Assembly (NCBI RefSeq): GCF_026151205.1
Contig: NW_026971846.1
Span: forward strand, 1-30,267
Source: Bolinopsis microptera
Lineage: Eukaryota > Ctenophora > Tentaculata > Lobata > Bolinopsidae
Length of the DNA: 30,267 bases
Direction: 5' to 3'
A program made the position numbers and the translations under genes. This document shows, one piece after another, positions 1-9,520 of this stretch. Under the pieces are notes generated by a model. It did no database searches, was not told the origin of the DNA, and was given only the letters and a program-made list of their open reading frames with translations. Within the stretch, counting starts at the first letter, position 1, and the number at the start of each line of letters is the position of its first letter.

Positions 1-531
1 TAAATTGGCAATTAACTAGAAATAAGACTTTTAGTACTCCTTAGAGTGCCAAACGAAAGTATTCTCTTCTATCCCCCTTCTGACTGAGGAAAATTAAATA
101 TTGCCAAAGTTGTTATACCAAATTCGAAAGTAAGGCCCTAAACAACGTTAGATAATCGCCATCCTGATCCTCAGAAAAGAGTATTACAGAGCATAGCTTA
201 ACAATGGCGTTTGGAAGTGTCCATGTTCAAAAGTCATAAATCTTGCAATTCAAGGGCACTTTTTGAATGAATTGAATTGGGTTTTACAGTAGAATATGAA
301 GGGACAAGTAAAAAAGAGAGCATAATAATTCCTTACTAGGCAAACTAAACTATCATTTCACACTACTTGATGGATTAAGAAACAATGAACCATTTTATTG
401 GCCAGTGCCCAAAATGGTACTCCCCAACATGGAGAATACTTTGGCTTCTTCTACCATAATGTGATAGGCATAGTGGACTAACGAAGGGGCACCATTTTTT
501 CAGAACCCTAGTACATTGTAAACGGGAAATA
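1..531. other. AT-rich non-coding DNA, no gene recognised
   Basis: No reading frame here has a recognisable protein or coding-like composition. The sequence is clean, without the inflated homopolymers of the interior, and contains no obvious tandem structure. The right edge is set by the start of the 3' tail shared with the retroelement copy near 24600. Confidence 0.5.
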
Positions 532-935
532 AGTATTCAAACAATATATAGATAATATCACAATGACCCTATAAAAAATAAAAAAATCTGAAAAAAAAAC
601 TGAGGAACATTCACAAAAACCTTTACAGTAAAAGTAGACAAATGACAATAAATGCACTGGCTGTAAATTTATATCTAAATCTGCTATTTTAACTGCACTA
701 CCACTTTTCATCCCTTTTTCTCCTCTAAGAGCAGTAATTGTTGTTCTCAATAAGTCAAATCTTATTCTTTTCCTGATAAATGTCATCGCTTCACAGTATC
801 TTTGACCTGATTTTCTAGATAGTTTATCAGCTAACTTCTTGAAGAAAGTATTAGCTTCTTTTCCCATTTCCCATTGTTGTTGAAAGGACTATTGGTGTAA
901 ATGTTCCATTTCAATGATCCTTATGTTGTAACACT
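532..935 (-). pseudogene. Retrotransposon 3' end, C-terminal part of an RT-type polyprotein, frameshifted (copy 1)
   Basis: Seen: the minus strand encodes a run with the key stretch EANTFFKKLADKLSRKSGQR, then YCEAMTFIRKRIRFDLLRT and a short basic ALRG motif. It aligns residue by residue with the better copy at 24596-25287 (KHLAEKISLKKGQRYCDVMS, FIRRRLRFDLLRT). Upstream, YN..RIIEME (codons near 911-930), GTFTPIVLSTT (about 877-909) and the GKEAN block lie in different frames, so at least two frameshifts separate them. The 3' tail, including CAATGACCCTATA near 561-573, is shared with copy 2. Known: this C-terminal block follows the reverse transcriptase in many uncharacterised invertebrate retroelement proteins. 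Inference: a 5'-truncated, dead non-LTR insertion. The open frame runs on to 508, past the shared tail, probably because the native stop was lost by a frameshift. I cannot assign the clade. Confidence 0.75.
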
Positions 936-1659
936 AGCACAATGTTTTAAAATAAGCATTTAACTGCATATGTTCCCTTCATATCAGCTTTGTACTCAAA
1001 AATTCCTCTACAAGTTATTTGAGAAAGTAAGTTATTTTTAATTCTGAGGCAAATACGTCAACGGGTGATACTCGTAAAATATCTGTTCCATATATTGGGA
1101 CCGTCGACCGTCGACGAGTCCAACTCGGCGCGCGTCTTGGTAGGTTGTAAACCTACAACAAATACGTCGAAATGTGTTAATTTTTAACGTTCAAGGCTGT
1201 AAAATGTTCACAGTTCTGATAATGTAAAAATTCGAGCGTGGTAGATAACTTTACACTCGAAGTTCGAAGTTTTTCTCAAACAGGCCCCGGACAATTGAAA
1301 CCAACTTTAATCAATATACTTTTGAACGTTGATTTCAAAACACACACATGACATAAGGTTAAAAGCTGGATGATGATGAATCACTTTAGTTTTATCGAAC
1401 CATGTGCTTTTGCGCTATACTATATACGAGCGCTTCACAGCAAGGACGAAGACTCGGGTTAGTATAAAACAAATTAATCGGCTCTTACTAATTCGCTCAC
1501 CTCAAAATTATTACCTGACTTTAGATTTTGCAACTGGGAACTGAACAAAACAGTTTTACATAAACACTATTTTAATCCAAACCCAGCGACTCTAACCCTA
1601 TAATAATCATAACCTCGAAGCTATCCGTAAAATTTGTTTTACTTAATTCGTGTTTAACT
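936..1659. other. Non-coding DNA, no gene recognised
   Basis: Clean sequence without a recognisable protein in either strand. It includes a GTCGAC-rich, CpG-containing patch at 1101-1135 and the small perfect hairpin listed separately. Confidence 0.5.
1140..1156. repeat. Perfect 7-bp hairpin
   Basis: Arms GTAGGTT and AACCTAC are perfect reverse complements with a 3-nt GTA loop. The hairpin follows a CpG-rich patch (CTCGGCGCGCGTC). There is no T-run to suggest a terminator, and its function is unknown. Confidence 0.5.
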
Positions 1660-2070
1660 AGCGCGGCGTGTCACGTGACCAAAACAGTTTTTATCCTCCA
1701 GGGCCAGGGAAGCATTTTTACCCTACGTCATGACTTGTATCACGTCGTGACCCCATTGTTGTTTCGCTATACAGTGGAGCCGCGCTGCGCACTCGTGCAC
1801 CGCGCACAGGAGGACTATTAATTGTATCACGTCGCGACCTTGACCATTGTTACATTAATGGTTTGGCCCGGCGCGCGCTACTTCAAAGAAATTTAGACGA
1901 GTCACATCCGTCAAGTCGCGACCCCCACGGTTGTTTCACTCAAGTGAGTTTCTACTAGCTCTAACCAGAGCCCTCTCGCTTGCAGTAGCGCGCGACCGCC
2001 GCTACTTGTGAAACAAGCGCGTCACGCAGTTGTAGCGCGATGCACTACTGGGTCGCGCGCGCATCAAATA

Positions 2071-2116
2071 TGCTTCTCGCAACCACAGATCGGCGAGATG
2101 CGAAGGATTGACATCG
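2071..2116 (+). repeat. 46-bp direct repeat, copy 1 (partner 2365-2410)
   Basis: The 46 bases, beginning TGCTTCTCGCAACCACAG and ending GGATTGACATCG, are identical to 2365-2410 at an offset of 294 bp. Weaker similarity extends to the left in both copies (GATGCACTAC). Confidence 0.9.
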
Positions 2117-2191
2117 TGAATCAAGTCACGCAGTATAGTAGTACGCGTATAATAGTACGCGTAGACACATGGCTATGTGAAAGTTTCTACA

Positions 2192-2228
2192 ATACAGGGG
2201 AGCGCGGCAGGTCATACAACGTATGACA
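2192..2228 (+). repeat. Inverted repeat, left arm (right arm 2472-2515)
   Basis: This stretch, including ATACAGGGGAGC and GTCATACAACGTATGAC, is the reverse complement of 2472-2515 apart from a small indel of about 8 bp in the middle. The terminal 17 bp (2211-2227) match 2473-2489 perfectly in inverted orientation. A third copy of the 17-mer lies at 2599-2615. Confidence 0.8.
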
Positions 2229-2257
2229 AGAGGACTATAGTGCAAAGAAACTCAAAG

Positions 2258-2310
2258 CTGCTGCTAACTGCTGCTATGAGCGCGCGCGCGACAGCAGCAG
2301 TTAGCAGCAG
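2258..2310. repeat. Strong hairpin with 18-bp perfect arms and alternating CG loop
   Basis: The left arm CTGCTGCTAACTGCTGCT (2258-2275) is perfectly complementary to AGCAGCAGTTAGCAGCAG (2293-2310). The right-arm sequence is repeated in an overlapping register at 2303-2320, so two alternative foldings exist. The 17-nt loop contains a (CG)5 run at 2281-2290, which could adopt Z-DNA. It lies between the two copies of the 46-bp direct repeat. Confidence 0.85.
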
Positions 2311-2364
2311 TTAGCAGCAGTTTGTAGCATGATGCACTACAGGGCCGCGCCGCACATCCAATAA

Positions 2365-2410
2365 TGCTTCTCGCAACCACAGATCGGCGAGATGCGAAGG
2401 ATTGACATCG
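2365..2410 (+). repeat. 46-bp direct repeat, copy 2 (partner 2071-2116)
   Basis: Exact second copy of 2071-2116. The stretch between the copies holds the hairpin at 2258-2310, so the arrangement is repeat - hairpin - repeat. Confidence 0.9.
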
Positions 2411-4974
2411 GATCGCGTGAATAGCATGAATCAATTGTTAGCATGAATCAATAGTTAGCAGTAGTTAACATTGTCATACGTTGTATGACCCGCTTCGTGC
2501 GCGGCTCCCCCTGTATCGTCGAAGACGAAACTATAGTGAAGCGACCGTGGGGGTCACCACGTGATACAAAGTTAACATGCATGCAGTAGTTAGCAGTTGT
2601 CATACGTTGTATGACCCGCCGCGCACGAGAAGGAAGCGGCGTGCTACTTCGAAGAAATTTTTTAAATGTTTTTAAAGAAATAAAATCCCCTCTAAAACCC
2701 ACCCCTGCCCCCGACGTGCGTCGAGTTTTCAGTTTTCGGGCCTCGCTCTCAGTCTGAAATTTTTCAGCTGGGGCGGGCCGACCTCAGGCTTTTTTGTTTA
2801 TAATTTATAAGGGGTTTGCCCGAAGCGGGAAAAAAATTCGGCCGGGAAAGAAGGCTGAGCCCTGGCCCAGTTTTCCCGTCATTTCCCCCGAAACTTAAAC
2901 TCTATTTTATTTTAAAAGATTAACGGGTATATCGTAAAAAAATCTTTTCCATATTTGTAAAGGGCGAAATATTTGGGCGGCCCCAGTAACGCCGCGCTTT
3001 TGGGTTTTTCCTTGGTTTTTTGGGACTTTTTTTCCATTTCTCCCCGGCCCAAAATTGCAAAAAACCAAAACACCCCAAATTTGGGGTTCCCCCAGACCCC
3101 CGTTTTTTTTAAAAAATCAACCAAAAAATTTTCAACGATCATTTAGGTTTTCAACAAAGAAAAACCCAAAAATTTTAAAACAACGGAATTTTTATTTAAA
3201 TTTTTGGGAAAAATTTTTAAAATTTTCCCGTGGGAGTTCCCAGTGTATCTTAATTAAATGGAAAAATCTCTTAAATTTTTTTTAAGGGCAAAAAACTTTA
3301 AAAAATTTTTTTCGATATTAAAATTTTTAAGACCAACTTCAAGTTTTAACCTTCGGGGAACTTGTAGGGATTTTTTTGAAGAAAATTTTTGGCAGTAACT
3401 GAAAGTAATTCTTTTTAATTGATCAAAGAAATTTTAAACTCGGTTTAAACAATATCGATGGTTTGGGGGCAAAGTGGCTTTTCTGATTTACTACCAAAAC
3501 TTTTTCCCACAATTAGGGTGGTTTTCAATATTAAAAAAAGCTATGCTTGTGACAAAATGGTTTGGTTAAAAACCATTTATTCCCAAAAAATTTTAATATG
3601 TTCCCACCTATAATGGTGTTGTTTTTCAGTTTTTAAAAAGGGGAAAGGGGAAAACCCTTAAAATAGAGTTTACAGTATTCCCACTCATTTTTTTCCAAAA
3701 AATTTGCCCCCTTTTCCGTCAGAAGGGGCCTTCGGGGCAAAATCGTATTTTCACAATTTGGGAGGTAAGGTTTTCCCGAAAAGGAAAAAAAAAACAAATT
3801 ACGCATTTTTGCTATTAGGACAAAAAGTTTGATACAAAATGGGGGTTATTTTGGGAAAGGGTTTGGGATTCCGGGTTTGTATTTCTTTTTTCGTTAAAAG
3901 GTTACATTTTTTATGTACCATTTCTCGACAAAAAAAACAATTAGTGCTGAAAAATTTGGGTTTAAAGTTTTTTTTTAATGGAATGATAGCCCCATGGCAG
4001 TGTTTCCAAACCCCACGCTGTAAAAGGTGTTTGTTTAAATTTGATTATTTAAGATTACGGGAAAAAAGTAAAGACCCAAAATTAAACGATCGTGGGCTTT
4101 TCCTTTTCAACATTTCGGGCATGAAATTGAAATAATTTCAAAAATAAATTAAATTTTATTTTTCCCCCTTAATCTTTTTGGAGAGATTCAGGAAAGGTAC
4201 GTGTGGGTAATTGTTCATATTTTTTTTAGGGGGGTTTAAAAAAAAATATATAACCAAAAAATTGGGCGCCAAAAATTTTAAAATCAAAAATGGGAAAACC
4301 CAGGAGGGTTTTGGGGGCAAAAGGGAAAAATTTGTTTCATCCCGGTTAAGACCTGAAGTGATTTCCCCAAAATTGGTTTTTAAATTTTCCTTCAAGTCAT
4401 TAATTGTTTTTTGGGGAACCCCTCTTTAGTTTTTGGGTTCCCGTTTAAAAATTTTATCCGAAGTAGTTTTACCTTTTAAAAATCTACAAATTTGCACGAA
4501 ATAAATAAACCTTTTAATTTTTACCCAAACCAAAATTGTTTTTTAAATTTTAAAAATTTTTTGAAAATTTTTAAAAAGATTTTTCCCCCCCAAATTTTAA
4601 ATTTTTTAATTTTGGAAAAAAGGTCTATTTTAAAAAAATTTGAAAATTTTTTATCGAAAAATCTTTTAATTTGGGAAAACGACTAAAAAAAATTTGCCTG
4701 TCTTAATTAGAAAGGGGGTTTGCGGAAATTATGAAAAAAATTTTCTTTTGTGAAACTGAGGGTAAAAAAGATCAGAGTAGGCACCTTCGGGTTTTTAAAC
4801 TTTCGTTATTTGTGATTTTCCCGTTCCAGGGGAAGGGTTGCCGTAAAAAGAGCTTCAGCGAAAAAGCAAAGGGGAGAAATAACAGTAAACCCCCTCAAAC
4901 ATATTTGTAAATGAACAGGGGTAAATTTGTTCGCGGGCTTCGGGAGAATTTGGGACCCCGAAAAGCTTTTTTTA

Positions 4975-5425
4975 AAATCTTTGACCCCTGCCCCCAAAAA
5001 ACCTGGATAAATATATTGAATTTGGAGATGTACAATTTAATTAAAGTTTAAATAATTTTTAAATTTAAGTTTACAATTTTACACAAATGAAAAACCAACC
5101 CCAAAAGGGGAAAAAAGGGAAATTTTTAAAAAACCTGATTTATGAGGGTAGTTAAAATTTAAAAAAGAGTGGTATTATAAACACGGGCTTTTTTAAATTT
5201 ACCTGTTGGATTTTTCCCCCCTCTATCATATTTTAGTCAAATTTAGCAGTGCTTTTTATTAAAAAATATGTTCCCCATCTTCTGCGGATGGTACCCTAGG
5301 GGATTTTTAAAAATTGTCCGACCTTTCCCCAAAAAACCTGGATAAAAATTTAATTAAGGGGAAAGGGGTTTAAATTTTAAAACTTTTTAAATAATTTAAA
5401 ATTTTAGTTTACAATGACACAAATG
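4975..5425 (+). repeat. Pair of direct repeats of about 110-120 bp, offset about 335 bp
   Basis: Two segments share the order CCCCAAAAAACCTGGATAAA, then a stretch ending in TTAAATAATTT and GTTTACAAT, then ACACAAATG. The first runs about 4975-5095 and the second about 5315-5425; the ACCTGGATAA core starts at 5001 and 5336. Homopolymer differences blur the edges. The segment between them could complete a tandem unit of about 335 bp. Confidence 0.5.
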
Positions 5426-6639
5426 TTTTTAACCCACCAACGGCCGGCAGGAAAAAGACAGTTTTTTAACCCGTTTTAAAATTTTAAATTAAAAAACTTA
5501 TCATAAAAAATGATATTTAAAAATCACTTGCTTAATTTTCCATTCTCCATAACGAAAAATTTAAATCTTTTTGTTCTCGGGTTTAAAATTAACATACTTT
5601 AACTTGCAAATCATCCTGGCTAAAAGAAATTTTGAGAGAATTGTTCATGAAATCTCCCTTAGTTAAAATAAATTTCCGTTTTTATACCGTTAAAAGCACC
5701 AATTTTAAGGTTTACAAGCAAAATAAAAAACCTTTAAAGGGGGACTTTTTTACCGGATACTAAATACTCAAGTTTCAAATTTTTAAAAGAAAATTGTAAA
5801 AAATTTTTTTTATTTTAAAAAAAAAGGGTTTTCTTTCCCTTTAAAGGTGTTTAAAAATGATCATTTTCCGATTGTAAAGTAGGGTTTTTAAATCCTTACG
5901 CCCGTGGTTAAAAAAAGGCCCAAGAAAACAAAGGGGTTTTGTAATTATTGTCCCATAAGTCTGATTTAAAACAAATTAACTAAGATATTTTTAAAAAAAG
6001 AAAAATTTTTCGGGGGCCTGGAGCCCATCAATTTTTTTACAAAAAGGCGTGTTCAGTCGCTAGCCAAAAACATTTTTACCACCCGACTACAACTAGTTTA
6101 CGCATTAAACCAAAGGATAAATTTCACTTTTTTTTTTTTACGGATTCGATTTTTTTCAATTTATAGCGATAAAAGGGGTTTTGGGAAAAACGGTGTTTTC
6201 TCTTGGATTATCCCCTGGTAACTGGGGGGGGTGTTCAGACTCAAAAAAATTTTTCTTTTCAACTGGGTCTTTTTTTTAAAATCCATGTTTTAACGGATAA
6301 AAATTTAAGCTAAATATTTTGGGAATAAAATTTTTATTTACCAAAATGGGGTTTTTTTTTTTAAGCAAAACTTCATTTCCCCACTGAGTGGGAAACGGAT
6401 GTTGGGAAATTTGGGGCACACCTTAAAATAAATTTAAAACTAATCTTTGGCCTTTTCATTTAATAAAGATTTTAAAACTGGGGTCCCTCACTTTTATATC
6501 AGGGCTGGTTAAATACCCCCCGTCAAAAATATCATTTGCACCCGCTTTCTGCAACTCAAAAGAAGGTGCCCTCTCTTTTGATCTCGCTGCAAGCCACACA
6601 ACCCCCCCAAAAACCTACCTAAAGGGGCCCGCACCTGGT

Positions 6640-7400
6640 TTGTTAACTTTCAAAAACACCCCCCCCCTACGCGTACAAAACATGTCCCCGAGGAATTCAG
6701 GAAGGGGCTTTCTGACAAAACGGGTTTCCCAAAAGAAAAATTCCCAAAAAAAGGTGTTTTAGAGAAAAAACTTAGAAATATTTTTGATTTTTTCAAGATT
6801 TTGAAAAAAAATATTTTCTTTAAAATTTCCATTTTTTTATGGGCCCATAAGAAAAATTACTGGGCGATTTTTAGAGAATTTATTTTTTGGGGTAAATTTT
6901 GTTTGATATTTGACCCTTTAAACCAAAAAATTCTCCCAAAAAAGGGGGTTTTTTAGCGGAATTTAGGCACATATTTCGGTTTCCCACTGATAAAATTTTT
7001 TTTAACCCTTTTAAGGGTAGTTGATAACTAAGAAAAAAAAGTATTTGTGCGATTTTGGGGAAACCCTTTTATGTGCCCAAAAAAGGGGATATGACTTCAA
7101 AACTAAAAAATTAAACTCCAAATTGGCGGTTTCTAGCGGGGAAAGCGGCACAAATTTCGAGATCCTACTAATAAAATTTTTTTTAAAAATTTTTTTAAAA
7201 GTTTTATGGCTAAGGAAGGATAATCTGTGTGATTTTGGTCTAGTTTCTTTGTACCCCAAATTGAATATTGGAAATTTAAACACCCAAGAAAAATTTCTCG
7301 GGAAATTTTTGGTTTTTAGGGGAACAAAAAGGGATATATTTTGGGGAATTAATGAAAGAATTTTTAAAAAAATTTCCAGTTGTTACATGGCTATTGGAAA
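6640..7400 (-). repeat. Satellite block in inverted orientation, about 3-4 monomers
   Basis: The reverse complement of this block reads as the same monomer found at 9521-16600. Examples are GCGGTTTCTAGCGGGG with CGAGATCCTACT at 7123-7170, the stretch with TTTTTTAGCGGAATTTAGG and TTTCGGTTTCCCACTGATAA at 6950-6993, and TTCCAGTTGTTACATGGCTA near 7373-7393. Three monomers are clear (about 6850-7400) and a fourth is faint to the left. All legible ones carry the type-A marker of the forward array (CGCACA in reverse complement). The block ends where the purine tract begins. Confidence 0.7.
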
Positions 7401-8192
7401 GGAGGAAAGGAGGAGGACTGAGGAGGGGGGGGGAGGACTTAGAAACTTATTAGGGGAGGGGAGGTTTTAGGAGGGGGGGGACTCAGAAAAAGGGGGAGGG
7501 AAGGGGGAAGGGGGGAGGGAGAGGAAAAGGGGGGAAGTGGAGGGAATGGACCGGAGGAACCTCAGGAGGGGGAGGACTGAGGGCGAGGGGGTGTGGATGG
7601 GAGGGGGAAAGTTTTTGAGGGGGGAGGAACCCCGAGGGGAGGAGGAGGAAAGGGGGATAGGAATGAGGAGGAACCCGAGGGGGGGGATTGATGAGAAAGG
7701 GGGGGGAGAAGGAGGGGGACTGGAAGGGGGACGGAGGGGGGGGAAAGGAGGAAAAAAAAGGGGGGACTGAAAAAAGAGGAAGGGGGGGACGAGGGGAATG
7801 AGGAGGACTGGGAGGGGGAGGGGGTGGGCTTACGAGGGGCGACGAGGAGGATGATGAGGAGGAGAAGGACTGACGGGTGGGGGAGGGGGACTGAGGAGGG
7901 GGGGAGGAGGAAAAAGGAGGAGGGGGAAAAAACTGAGGGGGAATTGAGGGGAGGAAGAAGAGGAAAGGGGAGGAGGAGGACCGATGGGAGGGGGAGGAAA
8001 AGGGTTGCGAGGAGGGGAGGGCTGTGGGGGTGAGACTGAGGAGGAGGAAGACTGAGGAGGAGGACTGAGAAAGGAAGGAAAAGGGGAGGGAGTAGGAAAG
8101 GGGGAAAGAGAGAAAAGGGGAGGAGGGGGAAGGAGGAAAGGGGAAGGAGGGAAAGGGGGAGGAGGGGAGGAGGAGGGGGGGAGGAAGCATCT

Positions 8193-8400
8193 AAATGTTA
8201 TTTCCATTTTTTTTTAAAAACATTTTTTTTCCCTTTTTTTTTCCCCTTTTTTTTATGTTTTTGTTTGCCCTTTCTTTTTTTCCAAATTTTTAAAATAAAG
8301 GGGACCCAAAAAGGACAAAAACGGCACCCAAAAACATGATCCCCCTTTCCCGTTTTTTGTGAGGGAAAATTTTAGACGATAAACAAGAGGAAAAGGACAT
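8193..8400 (+). repeat. Spacer of the purine tract, copy 1 (partner 9222-9425)
   Basis: It shares with 9222-9425 the order AATGTTATTTCC, a pyrimidine run, TTTGCCC/TTCGCCC, AAAATAAAGGGGACC, a CGGCACC/CGGACAC patch, CCCTTTCCCG and GATAAACAAGAGG. Differences are mainly in homopolymer length. Confidence 0.75.
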
Positions 8401-9221
8401 GAGGTGGGAGGACTGAAGAGGAGAATGAGGAGGAAAGGATTGAGGAGGGGGAAGAGGAGGGGAGGAATGAGGAGGAATAGGACTGAGGATGAGGGGAAAA
8501 TTTTGGAAGGGAGTACTGATGAGGAAAGGGGAAAAAGGGGGAGGGGAAAAGGGGAGGGGATGAGGAGGAGAAGGAGGAAGGGGGAGGAGGACTGGGTGGG
8601 GGGGGGAGGGGAGGATAAAAGGGTGACTAGGGGAGGGAAGTATGAGGAGGGGGATGATGATGAAAAGAGGGGGAGGGGGACTTTAGGAGGAGGAGGAGGG
8701 GGACGAGGAAGACAGAGGAGGGGGAGGAAAATGAGAAGAAAGGGAGACTCAGAAGGAGGAGAGGCTGGAGTTACGAGGAAATGGAGGGAAAAAGGACTCA
8801 GGAGAGTGGGGGACCAGGGGGAGGGGAAACAAGGGCTCGATGGAGGAGGGGCTCAAGGAACCCCAGGGGAGGGCCCCAGAAAAAGGGGGGGAGATGAGGG
8901 CACAGGGGAGGGGGAAAAAAGGGTAGGAAGGGGGAGGGGGTGGGGAAAGGGGGCCGAAGAGGGGCGAGGAAGGGAGGAAGAAATTAGGAGGGGACTGATG
9001 GGGGGAGGAGAAAGGAAATGGAAAGAGGCCAAGGAGGGCCAAGGAAACCGGGGAGGAGGGGAGGATGATGGGCTGAGGGGAGGGAAAACTGAGGAGGGGG
9101 GACTGAGAAGGAGGGGAAAAGGAGGAGGAGGAGGAAAGGGAAAATGGGGGGAGGGGGGGGAGAACTGGAGAAAGGGGAGAGGGTGGGGGAGGAGGAGGAG
9201 GGGGGAGGGGGGGAAGAATTT

Positions 9222-9425
9222 TAAATGTTATTTCCCCTTTTTTTTTCCTTTTTTTCCCAAAAAAATCTTTTTTCCGTTTTTTTCCCCTTTTTATTCTGTT
9301 ATTGTTCGCCCTACTTTTTGTCCGTTTTGAAAATAAAGGGGACCGAACGGGGCGAAACGGACACAAAAAATGATTTCCCCTTTCCCGATAATTGTTGGGC
9401 CGAACCCCCGATAAACAAGAGGGGG
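9222..9425 (+). repeat. Spacer of the purine tract, copy 2 (partner 8193-8400)
   Basis: Second copy of the spacer and apparently the less damaged one (AAAATAAAGGGGACCGAACG near 9330). A short purine remnant of about 95 bp follows before the satellite array begins. Confidence 0.75.
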
Positions 9426-9520
9426 AGGGGGGATGAGGGGGATGGGGAAAAATGAGGGGGAAGAGGACTGAGGAGAAAGAGGGGGAAAGGGACTGAGGGG
9501 AGAAGGGGGAAAAGGAATGG

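Larger units (their letters stand above)
1660..2660. repeat. CpG-rich cluster of interspersed direct and inverted repeats
   Basis: The block is much richer in CpG (GCGCGC runs) than its AT-rich surroundings and is a mosaic of short modules. The module GTATCACGTCGTGACC occurs near 1737, with close relatives at 1823 and 1911, and in reverse complement near 2536-2571. A module with CTACTTCAAAGAAATTT occurs at 1879 and again as CTACTTCGAAGAAATTT at 2644. GTCATACGTTGTATGAC occurs at 2473 and 2599 and inverted at 2211. A 46-bp direct repeat, a strong hairpin and a 17-bp tandem pair (2422-2455) also lie inside. The reading frame across 2008-2226 is explained by these repeats. The block could be a minisatellite-like locus, the remains of a GC-rich mobile element, or a CpG-island-like regulatory region. 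The sequence alone does not decide. Confidence 0.7.
7390..9520 (+). repeat. Purine-only tract (GAGG/GGA with ACTGAGGAGG motif), about 1.03-kb units
   Basis: For about 2.1 kb the plus strand is almost entirely G and A, with scattered ACTGAGGAGG-like motifs. The tract is interrupted twice by a related mixed-sequence spacer, at 8193-8400 and 9222-9425. Both spacers start with AATGTTATTTCC, pass through a pyrimidine run, then AAAATAAAGGGGACC, and end near GATAAACAAGAGG. Their offset is about 1029 bp, so the tract is a higher-order tandem of purine block plus spacer. Long purine tracts of this kind are known to favour triplex (H-DNA) formation and to stall polymerases. Long serine/proline-rich or arginine/glycine-rich reading frames here are composition artefacts. 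Confidence 0.85.

Noticed and set aside
1670-1679. GTCACGTGAC palindrome as an E-box regulatory site
   Set aside because: A single short palindrome with no adjacent gene; it is part of the repeat cluster and carries no independent support.
2008-2226. 72-codon frame in the CpG-rich cluster
   Set aside because: It has a non-ATG start, spans one copy of a 46-bp direct repeat and half of an inverted repeat, and shows no protein motif.
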